Assembly: GCA_025345505.1 (NCBI GenBank) | Contig: JANVCC010009742.1 | Location: forward strand, 885,220-949,219 | Direction of reading: 5' to 3' | DNA from: Todiramphus chloris collaris | Taxonomy: Eukaryota; Chordata; Aves; Coraciiformes; Alcedinidae | Length of the DNA: 64,000 nt | Program-made: the position numbers and the translations under genes | Shown here: piece after piece, positions 36,468 through 46,163 of the stretch | Layout of the letters: each line of letters begins with the position of its first letter | How positions within the stretch are numbered: the stretch's first letter is position 1 | The notes under the pieces: generated by a model | What the model was told of the DNA's origin: nothing | Seen by the model: only the letters and a program-made list of their open reading frames with translations | The model's database searches: none

Positions 36468-39298
36468 TGGGTGCCTTTCCCCTTGCCCTCGGTGCACCGG
36501 CAATCCTTTTCGGCCTTCTGGCCCTGCCTGTCATCTGGTGGCTGCTGCGGGCAACGCCGCCGCGGCCGGTCCGGGAATCCTTCCCGCCGCTGAAAATTCT
36601 GGCCCAGATCCTCAAGAAAGAGGAAACGCCGGACCGCAGCCCGTGGTGGCTGACGCTGCTGCGGCTTGTGCTGGCTGCGCTCGTCATTCTGGCGCTCGCC
36701 GAACCCGTCTGGAATCCGCGCGCCGAGACCTTGAGCGGCAAGGAGCCGGTCGCCATCGTGCTCGACAATGGCTGGTCCTCCAATGAGGAATGGACCGCCC
36801 GCAAGGAAACGGCAGAACGGCTCATCGCCGATGCCAATGCCTCCGGCGCGCTGATCTATATCCTGGGTACGGCCGAGAAACTGAATGCCGATGTTGGCCC
36901 GTTCGATGCTGCAACCGCGCTTGAGCGGCTGCGCGCGCTGAATGTCCGGCCGATTCCCGTCAACCGCGGGGCAGCCTTCGACCGGCTGAAGGCCGTCCTT
37001 GCCAATGTCAAAGGCGTGCGCGTCGCCTATCTCAACGACGGTGTCGACACCCCGCAGGCGGCGACGGCCATCAAATCCATGGAAGGGAGCGGGATCGCCT
37101 CGGTGATCTGGTATCAGCCGTCGATCGCGGCCCTTTCTGCCATACGGCAGGTGGAGAACAATGCGAACGGGCTCACGGTCCACGCCGTGCGTTCCGATGA
37201 CAGCCGCGCCTCGGGCGGCATCACCATCGGCGCCTATGATGAAAAGGGCCGCCGTATCGCCGAAACCGGACTGGTTTTCCGGGCCAATGAAGCGACCGGC
37301 GAAGCCGTCATCGCGGCGCCCTACGAACTGCGCAACGACTTTCACAGCCTGCGCATCGACAATGCCCCGCATGCGGGCGCCACGTTCCTTGTCGACGACA
37401 ACAACAAGCGCCGCCGCGTCGCCCTGCTGTCCGGTTCCGAAGCGGATCAGTCGCAGCCGCTGCTGTCGCCGCTCTACTACATTTCGCGCGCGCTTGAGCC
37501 CTTCGCCGATCTCCTGCGGCCACGCAACGCGGAGCTGATCAAGGCCATTCCGGAACTTCTGGAACAGAAGCCGTCCGTCATCATCATGGCCGATATCGGC
37601 AAACTGCCCGGCGAGACCGAACAGGCCATGGTGGACTGGGTCGCCAAGGGCGGGACACTGATCCGCTTTGCCGGGCCACGCCTTGCGGGCAACAGCGAGC
37701 ACGACCCGCTTCTGCCGGTCAACCTGCGCAAGGGCGAACGTTCCCTGGGCGGCGCCCTGTCGTGGAAGGAATCCCAGCCGGTTGCCGCATTCCCGGATAC
37801 GGGTCCGTTTGCCGGGCTGCCGACGCCGCAGGATGTCACCGTCAACCGCCAGGTTCTGGCGGAGCCCGCCATCGACCTCTTCGAGAAGAGCTGGGCCAAT
37901 CTTGCCGACGGCACGCCACTGGTGACGGGCGAGACCCGCGGGCGCGGCCAGCTCGTCCTCTTCCACGTCACGCCGGAAGCCACATGGTCGAACCTGCCGA
38001 TCAGCGGCAGTTTTGTCGACATGCTGCACCGCATCGTTACCCTGTCGCGCAACACCGGACCGTCGCCGCAGGAAAACGGCGCTGGGGCTTCCCGCGCCTT
38101 TCCGCCCTATCTAACATTGAACGCCGAAGGGGCTTTGACCCCTCCGGGTGCGGATGCCAAACCGCTTATCCTCAAGCCGGGCGAAACCGGCATGGTGAGC
38201 TTTGACAATCCGCCCGGCTTTTATGGCGTTGAGGATTCCATGACTGCCCTCAACCTTTTCAAGCCGGACAGCGTTATCAAGCCTCTGGTCCGTCCCGAGC
38301 TTGCCATTCCCGTGACCACGGCACGCTATGCCGTCGATGAATCGGTGCCGCTGCGTGGCCCGCTCTTCGGGCTCGCCGCCCTGCTGCTGGCACTCGACGC
38401 GCTTGCCATTCTCTGGCTTGGCGGGCATTTGCGCCGCCGCTTCAAGACGGTTACCGCCGCCTCCCTGGCGATCCTGCTCATTCCCGCCATCCTGGCATTC
38501 GGCCCCTCTCCAGCCCATGCCCAGCAGAACGACAGCAAACCGGGCGACCAGACGATCCTGGACGCGGTCAATGCCACGCACCTCGCCTATATCATCACCG
38601 GGGATCGTGCCGTTGACGACATCAGCAAGGCGGGCCTTTTCGGGCTTTCCAGGGCACTTGCCGACAGCACGGCGCTGGAGCCCGGCGAGCCCATAGGCGT
38701 CAACCCTGAAACCGATGAGCTCGCCTTCTTTCCGCTGATCTACTGGCCCGTCGACCCCGCGGCCAAAATGCCGTCGCAGGCCGCGATTGCCAAGATCGAC
38801 GCCTATATGCAGCAGGGCGGAACCGTTCTGTTCGACACGCGCGATCAGGATGCCGCCGCCATCAGCTTTGACAACAGCTCGACACCGGCCAATGCGCGCT
38901 TGCGCGACATTCTTTCCGGCATGAACATACCGGCGCTGGAACCGGTCCCCAATGACCATGTGCTGACCAAGGCCTTCTATATCCTGCAGGATTTTCCCGG
39001 CCGGTTCCGCGGCAGCCAGCTGTGGGTGCAGGCCTCGCAGGCACCCGAAGCCAACAAGGACCGCCCGGTGCGGGTCGGCGACGGCGTTTCGCCCATCATG
39101 ATAACCGGCAATGATCTCGCGGGCGCCTGGGCCGTCAACGCCAGCGGCGCTCCCCTGCTCCCGACGATCCCCAATGACCCGGATCAGCGGGTTCTCGCCT
39201 ATCGCGCGGGCATCAACATCGTCATGTACATGCTGACCGGCAACTACAAATCCGATCAGGTGCACGTGCCCGATCTCCTGAAGCGGCTGGCGAACTGA
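36464..39298 (+). CDS. BatA-like/DUF4159 membrane protein
   Basis: A 944-residue protein. The N-terminal Aerotolerance/BatA region has two membrane segments (APAILFGLLALPVIWWLL and LTLLRLVLAALVILALAEP). A vWA-like and class I amidotransferase-like part fills the middle, followed by two further helices (LFGLAALLLALDALAILWL and ASLAILLIPAILAFGPSPAHA). The C-terminal DUF4159 domain (about 715-940) reads THLAYIITGDRAVDDISKAG and TVLFDTRDQDAA. Double ATG start overlapping the DUF58 stop. It is probably the inner-membrane partner on which MoxR and DUF58 act; the biological role is unknown. Confidence 0.88.
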   Translation: MMGAFPLALGAPAILFGLLALPVIWWLLRATPPRPVRESFPPLKILAQILKKEETPDRSPWWLTLLRLVLAALVILALAEPVWNPRAETLSGKEPVAIVLDNGWSSNEEWTARKETAERLIADANASGALIYILGTAEKLNADVGPFDAATALERLRALNVRPIPVNRGAAFDRLKAVLANVKGVRVAYLNDGVDTPQAATAIKSMEGSGIASVIWYQPSIAALSAIRQVENNANGLTVHAVRSDDSRASGGITIGAYDEKGRRIAETGLVFRANEATGEAVIAAPYELRNDFHSLRIDNAPHAGATFLVDDNNKRRRVALLSGSEADQSQPLLSPLYYISRALEPFADLLRPRNAELIKAIPELLEQKPSVIIMADIGKLPGETEQAMVDWVAKGGTLIRFAGPRLAGNSEHDPLLPVNLRKGERSLGGALSWKESQPVAAFPDTGPFAGLPTPQDVTVNRQVLAEPAIDLFEKSWANLADGTPLVTGETRGRGQLVLFHVTPEATWSNLPISGSFVDMLHRIVTLSRNTGPSPQENGAGASRAFPPYLTLNAEGALTPPGADAKPLILKPGETGMVSFDNPPGFYGVEDSMTALNLFKPDSVIKPLVRPELAIPVTTARYAVDESVPLRGPLFGLAALLLALDALAILWLGGHLRRRFKTVTAASLAILLIPAILAFGPSPAHAQQNDSKPGDQTILDAVNATHLAYIITGDRAVDDISKAGLFGLSRALADSTALEPGEPIGVNPETDELAFFPLIYWPVDPAAKMPSQAAIAKIDAYMQQGGTVLFDTRDQDAAAISFDNSSTPANARLRDILSGMNIPALEPVPNDHVLTKAFYILQDFPGRFRGSQLWVQASQAPEANKDRPVRVGDGVSPIMITGNDLAGAWAVNASGAPLLPTIPNDPDQRVLAYRAGINIVMYMLTGNYKSDQVHVPDLLKRLAN

Positions 39299-39299
39299 C

Positions 39300-41381
39300 A
39301 TGTATCTCTCCCTCGATTTCCAGCCCCTGCTGTCGACCCCGCTGCTGGCCTTGCTGCTCCTGCCTCTGCTGGCGCTAGCATTGGCAGGCCTGTACCTGCG
39401 CCAGCGTGGCAGCGTGATCCGTCTTCTCGCCGTGGCCGCGCTCGCCATGGCCCTGTTCAATCCCGTTGTCATCAACGAGGAACGCGAGCCGCTCAAAAGC
39501 GTCGTCGCCGTGATCGCCGACCGCAGCCAGAGCCAGGATATCGGCGACCGCACCGCCGATACGACCGAGGCGCTCAAGCAGGTCCAGGCCGCGCTGGCGC
39601 GCCTGCCGCAGTTCGAGGTGCGGACCGTCGAGACCAACCGCGCCAGCGAAACCGACGATGCCACGGCCACGCGGCTGTTCCAGGCCATGAACGGTGCATT
39701 CCGCGATGTTCCGCCCTCGCGCATCGGCGGCGCCATCATGATCACCGACGGGCAGATCCACGATATCCCGAACAATGTTGCGGCGCTGGGTTTCAACGCG
39801 CCGATCCATGGCCTGATCACCGGCAGGCCGGGCGAGATCGACCGGCGCATCCAGTTTGTCCGGGCGCCGCGCTTCGGCATCACCGGCAAGCCGCAGCAGA
39901 TGACCTACAAGGTCACGGCCGCCGGTGAACCCCAGGGCGGCCGGGCGCGCGTCACCGTGCGGGTGAACGGCAACGAGGTATTGTCGCAGGATGCCGTCAT
40001 CGGCAAGGAAATGCCGCTTGAGGTGACGCTGCCGCGCGCCGGCGTCAATATTGTCGAGCTGGCAGTCGATGCCGTTCCCAATGAGCTGACCGAAATCAAC
40101 AACCGCGCCGTCGCCATGGTCGATGGCATCCGCGAGAACCTGAAAGTACTGCTGGTTTCCGGCGAGCCGCACAATGGCGAGCGCACATGGCGCAACCTGC
40201 TGAAATCCGATGCTTCTGTGGATCTCGTCCACTTCACCATTCTGCGCCCGCCGGAAAAACAGGACAGCACGCCGATCAATGAACTGTCGCTGATCGCCTT
40301 CCCGACGCGGGAATTGTTCGTCGAGAAGATCGACCAGTTCGATCTCATCATCTTCGATCGCTATCAGCATCGGGACGTGCTGCCGCTGCTCTATTACGAC
40401 TACATCAACGACTATGTGCAGAAGGGCGGCGCATTGTTGATTGCCGCCGGTCCCGAATATGCCGGCAACGTCTCCATCGCCAACACGCCGCTCCTGACCA
40501 TCCTGCCGGCTACGCCGACGGGCGACGTTACCGAAAAAGCCTTCTATCCGCGCCTGAGCGACGACGGCAAGCGCCATCCCGTGACGCGCGGGCTTGAAGG
40601 CAGCACGCAGGAACCGCCACAGTGGAGCCGCTGGTTCCGCGTGATCGATGTCAACAAGCCGGATGGCACGGTGGTGATGAATGCCGGCGACAAGCCGTTG
40701 CTCGTGCTCAACCGTATGGGCGAAGGCCGGGTCGGCATGTTCCTGTCCGATCAGGGCTGGCTGTGGGCGCGCGGCTTTGAAGGCGGCGGCCCGCATGCCG
40801 CGCTCTACCGCCGGATTGCCCATTGGCTGATGAAGGAACCGGAACTGGAAGAGGAAGCCCTGACCGCAACGGGCAGCGGCCGCAATCTGGAAATCCGCCG
40901 TCAGACGATGAAGAAGACCGCCCAGCAGGCCAGCATCATCACGCCATCCGGCAAGAAACAGGACATCCCGCTCACCGAGACCGAACCCGGCGTGTTCACC
41001 GCCTCGGTACCGACAACGGAAATCGGCTTGTTTCAGGTTGCCAATGGCGATCTGACGACGCTGGCCCATGTCGGGCCGGTCGATGCGCCGGAGTTTGCCG
41101 ATTACATATCGACGACAGCCAAGCTCGACGGCTTCGCCCGCGAAACCGGCGGCGGTGCCCGCCGCCTGCGGGCAACCGCAGACCAGACATCGATTGAAGT
41201 GCCCAGCATCGTCGCCTCGCGCAGCTTTGCCAGTGCCAGCGGCGACAACTGGATCGGCTTGCGCCCAACCAGTGAAACGGTGCTGAAAAGCGTCAACCGC
41301 CTGCCGCTGTTCTCCGGCTTCCTCGGCCTTGCCGCAATGATCCTTGTCCTTGGCAGCATGTGGTACCGCGAAGGCCGGTGA
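39300..41381 (+). CDS. Membrane protein with vWA-like/amidotransferase-like domains
   Basis: A 693-residue protein with two N-terminal membrane segments (STPLLALLLLPLLALALAGL and VIRLLAVAALAMALFNPVVI), a large middle part with vWA-like features (VVAVIADRSQSQDIGDRTAD, GGAIMITDGQIHDIP), and a class I glutamine amidotransferase-like stretch (DLIIFDRYQHRDVLPLLYYD, GALLIAAGPEY). A final helix (LPLFSGFLGLAAMILVLGSM) ends it. It starts one base after the DUF4159 stop. Related in plan to its neighbour, it closes the MoxR cluster. Function unknown; the amidotransferase-like part has no clear catalytic Cys. Confidence 0.85.
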   Translation: MYLSLDFQPLLSTPLLALLLLPLLALALAGLYLRQRGSVIRLLAVAALAMALFNPVVINEEREPLKSVVAVIADRSQSQDIGDRTADTTEALKQVQAALARLPQFEVRTVETNRASETDDATATRLFQAMNGAFRDVPPSRIGGAIMITDGQIHDIPNNVAALGFNAPIHGLITGRPGEIDRRIQFVRAPRFGITGKPQQMTYKVTAAGEPQGGRARVTVRVNGNEVLSQDAVIGKEMPLEVTLPRAGVNIVELAVDAVPNELTEINNRAVAMVDGIRENLKVLLVSGEPHNGERTWRNLLKSDASVDLVHFTILRPPEKQDSTPINELSLIAFPTRELFVEKIDQFDLIIFDRYQHRDVLPLLYYDYINDYVQKGGALLIAAGPEYAGNVSIANTPLLTILPATPTGDVTEKAFYPRLSDDGKRHPVTRGLEGSTQEPPQWSRWFRVIDVNKPDGTVVMNAGDKPLLVLNRMGEGRVGMFLSDQGWLWARGFEGGGPHAALYRRIAHWLMKEPELEEEALTATGSGRNLEIRRQTMKKTAQQASIITPSGKKQDIPLTETEPGVFTASVPTTEIGLFQVANGDLTTLAHVGPVDAPEFADYISTTAKLDGFARETGGGARRLRATADQTSIEVPSIVASRSFASASGDNWIGLRPTSETVLKSVNRLPLFSGFLGLAAMILVLGSMWYREGR

Positions 41382-41389
41382 AGACCGGC

Positions 41390-41917
41390 CTACTGACCGT
41401 CAATCCCCGCATGCCGCACCCGGCCCTGCACGTCTTTCAGGGCGCGCGGCGTGAGTTCGCAGGCAAGGAACCGCGATGGCTCGACCGGCGCGGGCATTTC
41501 GATCTGATGCCCGACAATGGGGCGGAAACCGAACGGCGCATAATAGGGCTCGTCGCCCACCAGAATGACAAGCTTGTGTCCGGCAAGCCGGGCGGCTTCC
41601 ATGGACATGCGCATGAGAGCCGCACCGATGCCCTGCTTCTTCCAGGCCGGCCGGACCGCCAGCGGACCGAGCAGCATCGCCGGTGTCTTGCCGATCAGGA
41701 TGGGCGTCAACCGCACCGACCCCACGACATGTTCGCCGTTCAGTGCGACAAAGGACAGGGTGCTGTCATGCGGACCGCCTTCGCGGATGCGATAGGCGGC
41801 ACGGGTGAAACGGCCAGGGCCGAATGCTTCCTTGTTGATGTCTTCGATGGCAGCGTCATGCACCGGTTCTTCCGGTGCGTAGGTCACGACATGGGTCAGC
41901 ATGCTGGGTATCTTCAT
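41390..41917 (-). CDS. GNAT family N-acetyltransferase
   Basis: A 175-residue acetyltransferase of the YhbS type. VVGSVRLTPILIGKTPAMLL, GPLAVRPAWKKQGIGAALMR (the acetyl-CoA P-loop, Q/R-x-x-G-x-G/A) and LVILVGDEPYYAPFGFRPIV are the family blocks. The acceptor is unknown. It is convergent with the MoxR cluster, 8 bp from its stop. The start has no clear ribosome binding site; the ATG at 41902 is an alternative. Confidence 0.88.
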   Translation of the reverse strand: MKIPSMLTHVVTYAPEEPVHDAAIEDINKEAFGPGRFTRAAYRIREGGPHDSTLSFVALNGEHVVGSVRLTPILIGKTPAMLLGPLAVRPAWKKQGIGAALMRMSMEAARLAGHKLVILVGDEPYYAPFGFRPIVGHQIEMPAPVEPSRFLACELTPRALKDVQGRVRHAGIDGQ

Positions 41918-42209
41918 AAAGGAGTAGACAATGGCCTTTGGCCAACACAGGAAAGTCCGCCGCGCTGTTCAAGCGCCGGTTCGGGTTTCATCGTCGGATG
42001 AAGAGGAATCCTGTCACAAAATGTCTCCTTTTTTTCCGCGTAGCATCTCAGCCGCCCGCCGTAAACCGATTTTCGCGCGTCCATGGCAAAAAGTGACACT
42101 CTGTTCACCTGGACCGGGGTGGTTTGGACGGCATTTGTGTCTAGGTATAGGCAATCGGCAATAAACGCAGTTACCGTTGCACGCAGGTTTACGCGCCAAG
42201 GAGTATGAA

Positions 42210-43187
42210 ATGGGTCTTCTGATTGACGGCAAGTGGCACGACCAGTGGTATGACACCAAGGACAGCGGCGGGCGCTTCATCCGTTCGGAGTCGCAGTTCC
42301 GCAACTGGGTGACGGCGGATGGCTCTGCCGGCCCTTCCGGCAAGGGCGGTTTCAAGGCCGAGGCCGGGCGCTATCACCTCTATGTTTCCTATGCCTGCCC
42401 CTGGGCTCACCGCACGCTGATCTTTCGCGCGTTGAAGAAGCTCGAGGATGTCATTTCCGTTTCGGTCGTCGATCACTTCATGGGCGCCGAAGGCTGGACC
42501 TTCCATGCCGTGGATGGAGCCACACCGGATCATCTGTTCGGTTCGAAACGGCTTCACGAAATCTACACGCGCGCGGACCCTTCCTATTCCGGCCGCGTGA
42601 CCGTACCTGTTCTGTGGGACAAGCAGCAGAACACCATTGTTTCGAACGAGTCCTCCGAAATCATCCGCATGCTCAACACGGCGTTCGATGCCTTTGGCGA
42701 TGCATCGCGGGATTTCTACCCCGAAGCCCTGCGTGGCGAGATCGACGCCGTCAATGCGCTGGTCTATCCCAATATCAACAATGGCGTGTACCGCGCAGGC
42801 TTTGCCACCACGCAGGAAGCCTACGGAGAAGCGTTCGACCAGCTGTTTGCCACGCTCGACCAACTGGAAGAGCGTCTCGGCAGGCAGCGCTATCTCGCGG
42901 GCAATCGGGTTACCGAGGCGGACTGGCGGCTGTTCACCACCCTGCTGCGCTTCGATCCGGTTTATGTCGGGCATTTCAAATGCAACCGGCAGCGCATTGC
43001 CGACTATCCGAACCTGTCCAACTATACCCGCGATCTCTATCAGGTGCCTGATGTGGCCGGGACCGTGAACATGCTGCACATCAAGGCGCATTATTACGGC
43101 AGCCACAAAACCATCAACCCGACGGGCATCGTCCCCAAGGGGCCGCAGCTGGATTTTGCCGCCCCCCACGACCGCGACCGGTTCTGA
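42210..43187 (+). CDS. Xi-class glutathione S-transferase (glutathionyl-hydroquinone reductase)
   Basis: A 325-residue protein. The catalytic Cys is C63 in SYACPWAHRTLIFRAL, the Xi-class CPWA motif; WTFHAVDGATPDHLFGSKRL, GRVTVPVLWDKQQNTIVSNE and YVGHFKCNRQRI are also typical of YqjG/GS-HQR enzymes, which reduce glutathionyl-hydroquinones. The length fits. CAAGGAG precedes ATG 42210; the upstream open frame is not part of the protein. Possible role in quinone or xenobiotic detoxification (inferred). Confidence 0.93.
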   Translation: MGLLIDGKWHDQWYDTKDSGGRFIRSESQFRNWVTADGSAGPSGKGGFKAEAGRYHLYVSYACPWAHRTLIFRALKKLEDVISVSVVDHFMGAEGWTFHAVDGATPDHLFGSKRLHEIYTRADPSYSGRVTVPVLWDKQQNTIVSNESSEIIRMLNTAFDAFGDASRDFYPEALRGEIDAVNALVYPNINNGVYRAGFATTQEAYGEAFDQLFATLDQLEERLGRQRYLAGNRVTEADWRLFTTLLRFDPVYVGHFKCNRQRIADYPNLSNYTRDLYQVPDVAGTVNMLHIKAHYYGSHKTINPTGIVPKGPQLDFAAPHDRDRF

Positions 43188-43189
43188 AC

Positions 43190-43660
43190 TCACCAGGTGA
43201 GCGATATCTCGGCGCCGTCGAGAATTTCGGCAAGCCGCCGCCGCGTTGCGGCGGTGGTGCCTTCCGGCAGGGCATCGAGCCGGAAAAATCCGGTCTCGGC
43301 GATTTCGCGGTCCGGCAGGCGCGGTGCGGTCTGCCGGAACGAACGGCAGACATAGAGCGCGACGTGGTCGCGCTTTGAGGCATGCGCATTGTGATAGATG
43401 GCAAAAAGCTGCGGCCTGGCCGTCAGTTCGATATTGCCTTCTTCCATCAACTCTTTCGCCAGCGTGTGCTCGATCGTATGGCCGGTTTCCACGCCGCCGC
43501 CGGGAAACTGCCAGCCGGGCACATAGGTATGCCTGATGAGAAAGACCGACCGCGCCGCTTCGTCGAGGATCACGCCACGCGCGCCCAACGTCATCGGGCG
43601 CCGCAGGAGAAAATAGGTGTGAAACAGGCGATGCCGCCATTTCACGCTTTTGTCAGCCAT
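43190..43660 (-). CDS. NUDIX hydrolase
   Basis: A 156-residue protein. The box runs GGGVETGHTIEHTLAKELME-EGNIEL: the catalytic EE pair is present, but the usual Arg of REL is Lys (KEL). LGARGVILDEAARSVFLIRH and TYVPGWQFPGG precede it. Substrate unknown; the conservative change may keep activity. Convergent with the GST, stops 2 bp apart. Confidence 0.88.
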   Translation of the reverse strand: MADKSVKWRHRLFHTYFLLRRPMTLGARGVILDEAARSVFLIRHTYVPGWQFPGGGVETGHTIEHTLAKELMEEGNIELTARPQLFAIYHNAHASKRDHVALYVCRSFRQTAPRLPDREIAETGFFRLDALPEGTTAATRRRLAEILDGAEISLTW

Positions 43661-43745
43661 TTCACCGGTCCTAAATGGGAACCCAGTAACGATACAAAGG
43701 TTCTAACACTGGATTCCTACGCTACACTCTCTTAAAGCTGAAATA

Positions 43746-44669
43746 ATGTTCCGTCTTGCACATATCTCCGACATTCACCTGTCGCCCCTGCCCGCGCTGA
43801 GCCTGCGTGAGCTCGTGTCGAAACGCATCACCGGCTATATCAACTGGCGGTCCAACCGCAAGGGCTCGATGACGGAAGGCACGCTCGATACCCTGGTTGC
43901 CGATCTGAAGGCGCAGGCGCCGGACCATCTGGCGGTGACGGGTGATCTCGTCAACCTGGCGCTGGATGAGGAACTGGAGACCGCCGAACGCTGGCTCAAA
44001 ACCCTGGGCAATCCGCATGACGTGTCCGTTGTCCCCGGCAATCACGACGCCTATGTGCCCGGCGCTTTGAAAAAAACCCGGCGTTACTGGGCACCATGGA
44101 TGCTGGGCGACCGCGAGGCAGCCGAACAGCGTCCGGTTGAGTTCCCTTACCTGCGGGTTCGCGGCGATGTCGCCCTGATCGGGGTGTCATCGGCCCGCGC
44201 CACCGCACCGTTCATGGCAACCGGCGATCTGCGCGACCGGCAGGCACGCCGCCTCGGCGAAATTCTCGATGAAACCGCCAAGCGCGGCCTGTTCCGGGTG
44301 ATCATGATCCATCACCCGCCGGTGCGCGGTGCAGCGCCGTCGCACAAGCGGCTGCTCGGCATCGGCCTGTTCCAGCGGACCGTGCGGCGGCACGGGGCGG
44401 AACTTGTCCTGCATGGCCATACGCATCTGGCGACACGCTACGCAATCGACGGCCCCGGCTGGAAGATACCCGTTGTTTGCGTGCCTTCCGCCAGCCAGAG
44501 CTTCGGCGGCCACAAGCCAGCGGCCCGTTTCAACATCTTTGCCATCGCGAAGACCGCTTCCGGCTGGTCATGCCGCATGACGGAGCGCGGCATCGTGGAT
44601 GCCGCCATGACCGTCGAGACGATAGCCGAGCACGAACTTCATGTCGGCGCTGTTTCCGCGCCCGCCTGA
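43746..44669 (+). CDS. Calcineurin-like metallophosphoesterase
   Basis: A 307-residue phosphoesterase with the full dinuclear site: DIH (D9, H11), GDLVNLA, GNHD in VVPGNHDAYV, the later His in MIHHPPV and the terminal GHTH in LHGHTHLATRY. It resembles the cAMP phosphodiesterase/Icc and LpxH-like class, but which substrate is split cannot be told. No signal peptide. It stands alone, divergent from the NUDIX gene and convergent with the next gene by 3 bp. Confidence 0.9.
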   Translation: MFRLAHISDIHLSPLPALSLRELVSKRITGYINWRSNRKGSMTEGTLDTLVADLKAQAPDHLAVTGDLVNLALDEELETAERWLKTLGNPHDVSVVPGNHDAYVPGALKKTRRYWAPWMLGDREAAEQRPVEFPYLRVRGDVALIGVSSARATAPFMATGDLRDRQARRLGEILDETAKRGLFRVIMIHHPPVRGAAPSHKRLLGIGLFQRTVRRHGAELVLHGHTHLATRYAIDGPGWKIPVVCVPSASQSFGGHKPAARFNIFAIAKTASGWSCRMTERGIVDAAMTVETIAEHELHVGAVSAPA

Positions 44670-44672
44670 GCG

Positions 44673-45305
44673 TTAGAAATAGGGTGAAAGCCGGTCCCAG
44701 AAAAAGGCGAGCAGTGCACCCGCACCCGCGAAAGCACCGATCAGCAGCCAGATGACCGCATTGACGAAATCATTCGCCATCGAGCGGTGCTGCCGAAACT
44801 GGACCGCCGGTGCCGCCGCCGATTGCGGGGCGGGCTCGGCCGGACCGGATGGCGCAGCAACAGCCGTGGAGCGCAGGCTGACCCGTTCGCCCTCCATCAT
44901 GCGCTGCCGTTCGACGATCCGCTCGGCAATGTAGGTGGTGACCGCGTCGGAGATCGGCTTCACTTCGGGCGACTCCGCCAGAACGCTCCGCCCAAGCCTT
45001 GTATCCCTGACAAAGCGATAGGTGCGCCTGTCCCGGCCCATCATCACATGCGCGGTGGCATCGATCCACAGGCGCGGCTGCAAGCCGGTGGAAATGGCAA
45101 AATCCCACTGCTCGTCATCGGCAGGAACTTCATCGAAAACCGGCTTCAGATCCTGCGCCAGGATTTCGATCCGGGCGAGATCGGCTTCCTTCATGTCGAT
45201 AACGACATCGCCGCGGTCGGCCGCTGCCACCTGCGCACCGCGAATGGCATCGCCCAGCCTGCGCCTGGCATCCATCGGGCTGATCTTGTCGTGCATCTCA
45301 CTCAT
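44673..45305 (-). CDS. Hypothetical protein with C-terminal membrane anchor
   Basis: A 210-residue protein without a named domain. The first 130 residues are soluble (MDARRRLGDAIRGAQVAAAD, RLWIDATAHVMMGRDRRTYR, SDAVTTYIAERIVERQRMME); then comes an Ala/Pro-rich linker, and the last 30 residues form one hydrophobic helix (FVNAVIWLLIGAFAGAGALL). It is thus a tail-anchored inner-membrane protein facing the cytosol. Similar proteins occur in Rhizobiales. The start is set at 45305 (MSEMHD) rather than 45320. Function unknown. Confidence 0.7.
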   Translation of the reverse strand: MSEMHDKISPMDARRRLGDAIRGAQVAAADRGDVVIDMKEADLARIEILAQDLKPVFDEVPADDEQWDFAISTGLQPRLWIDATAHVMMGRDRRTYRFVRDTRLGRSVLAESPEVKPISDAVTTYIAERIVERQRMMEGERVSLRSTAVAAPSGPAEPAPQSAAAPAVQFRQHRSMANDFVNAVIWLLIGAFAGAGALLAFFWDRLSPYF

Positions 45306-45381
45306 AGGCGTTTCCGGCAAGGTGGGGTTAAGGCATCATTAACAATATGCGTCCGTCGTTGCATCACAAACTTGTCCGAAT

Positions 45382-46146
45382 TCAGCCTGTGCGCACAGTT
45401 GTCGAAATGAGACTGATGACCTCGCCCGGAATCTCCTCGATCAGCATATGTCCGGCCCCGTCAAAACGATGTATCGAAAAACGCGGCGGCAGCCCTTCCG
45501 ATTGATACACCGGCAAGACATTGTCCAGCCGCCCCCATGCAACGGTGACCGGCATGGTGAAAGCCTGCAGGAAATCTCTGGGAATAGTCCCCTGCAAACC
45601 GTCTTTCATCATGCGCGCGAGAATGGCATCGAGCCGTTCGATCTGTCCCGGCTTGCGGCGCAGGTCCACGTCGCGCCGGATCATCTCTTCAGGAACAGGA
45701 TTGCGCCAGCCGAACATGCCCTCCAACGCCGCCTGAAGCGCGTCGTATATTCGCGCCGCCGCATAATGCCGAAGCAACCGCCCATTGATATCGGGACCGA
45801 AGCCGCCCGGAGCCAGCAAAGTCAGCGAGGCCACTTTTTCAGCGGCAAAGGCGGCAACCAGCGCGGCGGTTGCGCCGCCCATGGAGTGGCCGACCAGATG
45901 AACCCTTGGAATATCGCGCCTGTTGATGTCCTCAACAACCGCCTGCGCAAAATGGCGGGCGGTCACCGCATCGGGGTAATCCAGCGATGCACCATGGCCG
46001 GGCAGATCGAATGCAAGGGTCGGATGATCAGCGGAAATCGCCATTTGCACGGCATGCCAGACGGCGGCGGTTCCGCCAAACCCATGCAGGAAGACGACGG
46101 GTGTTCCATTCCCCTCACCCATCTCGATTGCGTGCAACTGATGCAT
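45382..46146 (-). CDS. Alpha/beta fold hydrolase
   Basis: A 254-residue hydrolase. The oxyanion motif is VFLHGFGG, the nucleophile S88 in LVGHSMGGATA, the acid probably in AWGRLDNVLP, and the His in FDGAGHMLIEE, giving a complete triad. The cap region is helical and short. No signal peptide. The substrate cannot be told. It lies downstream of leuA, but a strong terminator (46164-46189) separates them. Confidence 0.9.
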   Translation of the reverse strand: MHQLHAIEMGEGNGTPVVFLHGFGGTAAVWHAVQMAISADHPTLAFDLPGHGASLDYPDAVTARHFAQAVVEDINRRDIPRVHLVGHSMGGATAALVAAFAAEKVASLTLLAPGGFGPDINGRLLRHYAAARIYDALQAALEGMFGWRNPVPEEMIRRDVDLRRKPGQIERLDAILARMMKDGLQGTIPRDFLQAFTMPVTVAWGRLDNVLPVYQSEGLPPRFSIHRFDGAGHMLIEEIPGEVISLISTTVRTG

Positions 46147-46163
46147 GAAACGCTCCCAATAGA

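Noticed and set aside
36449-41069. Long antisense frames of 526-592 codons across the DUF4159 and second membrane protein genes
   Set aside because: The sense genes have clear domains, overlaps and membrane segments; the antisense translations have none.
41931-42164. A 77-codon plus-strand frame with AAAGGAG before its ATG, between the GNAT and GST genes
   Set aside because: The ribosome binding site is good, but the translation is low-complexity and basic with no conserved look, and it overlaps the probable promoter of the GST. Kept out for lack of further support.
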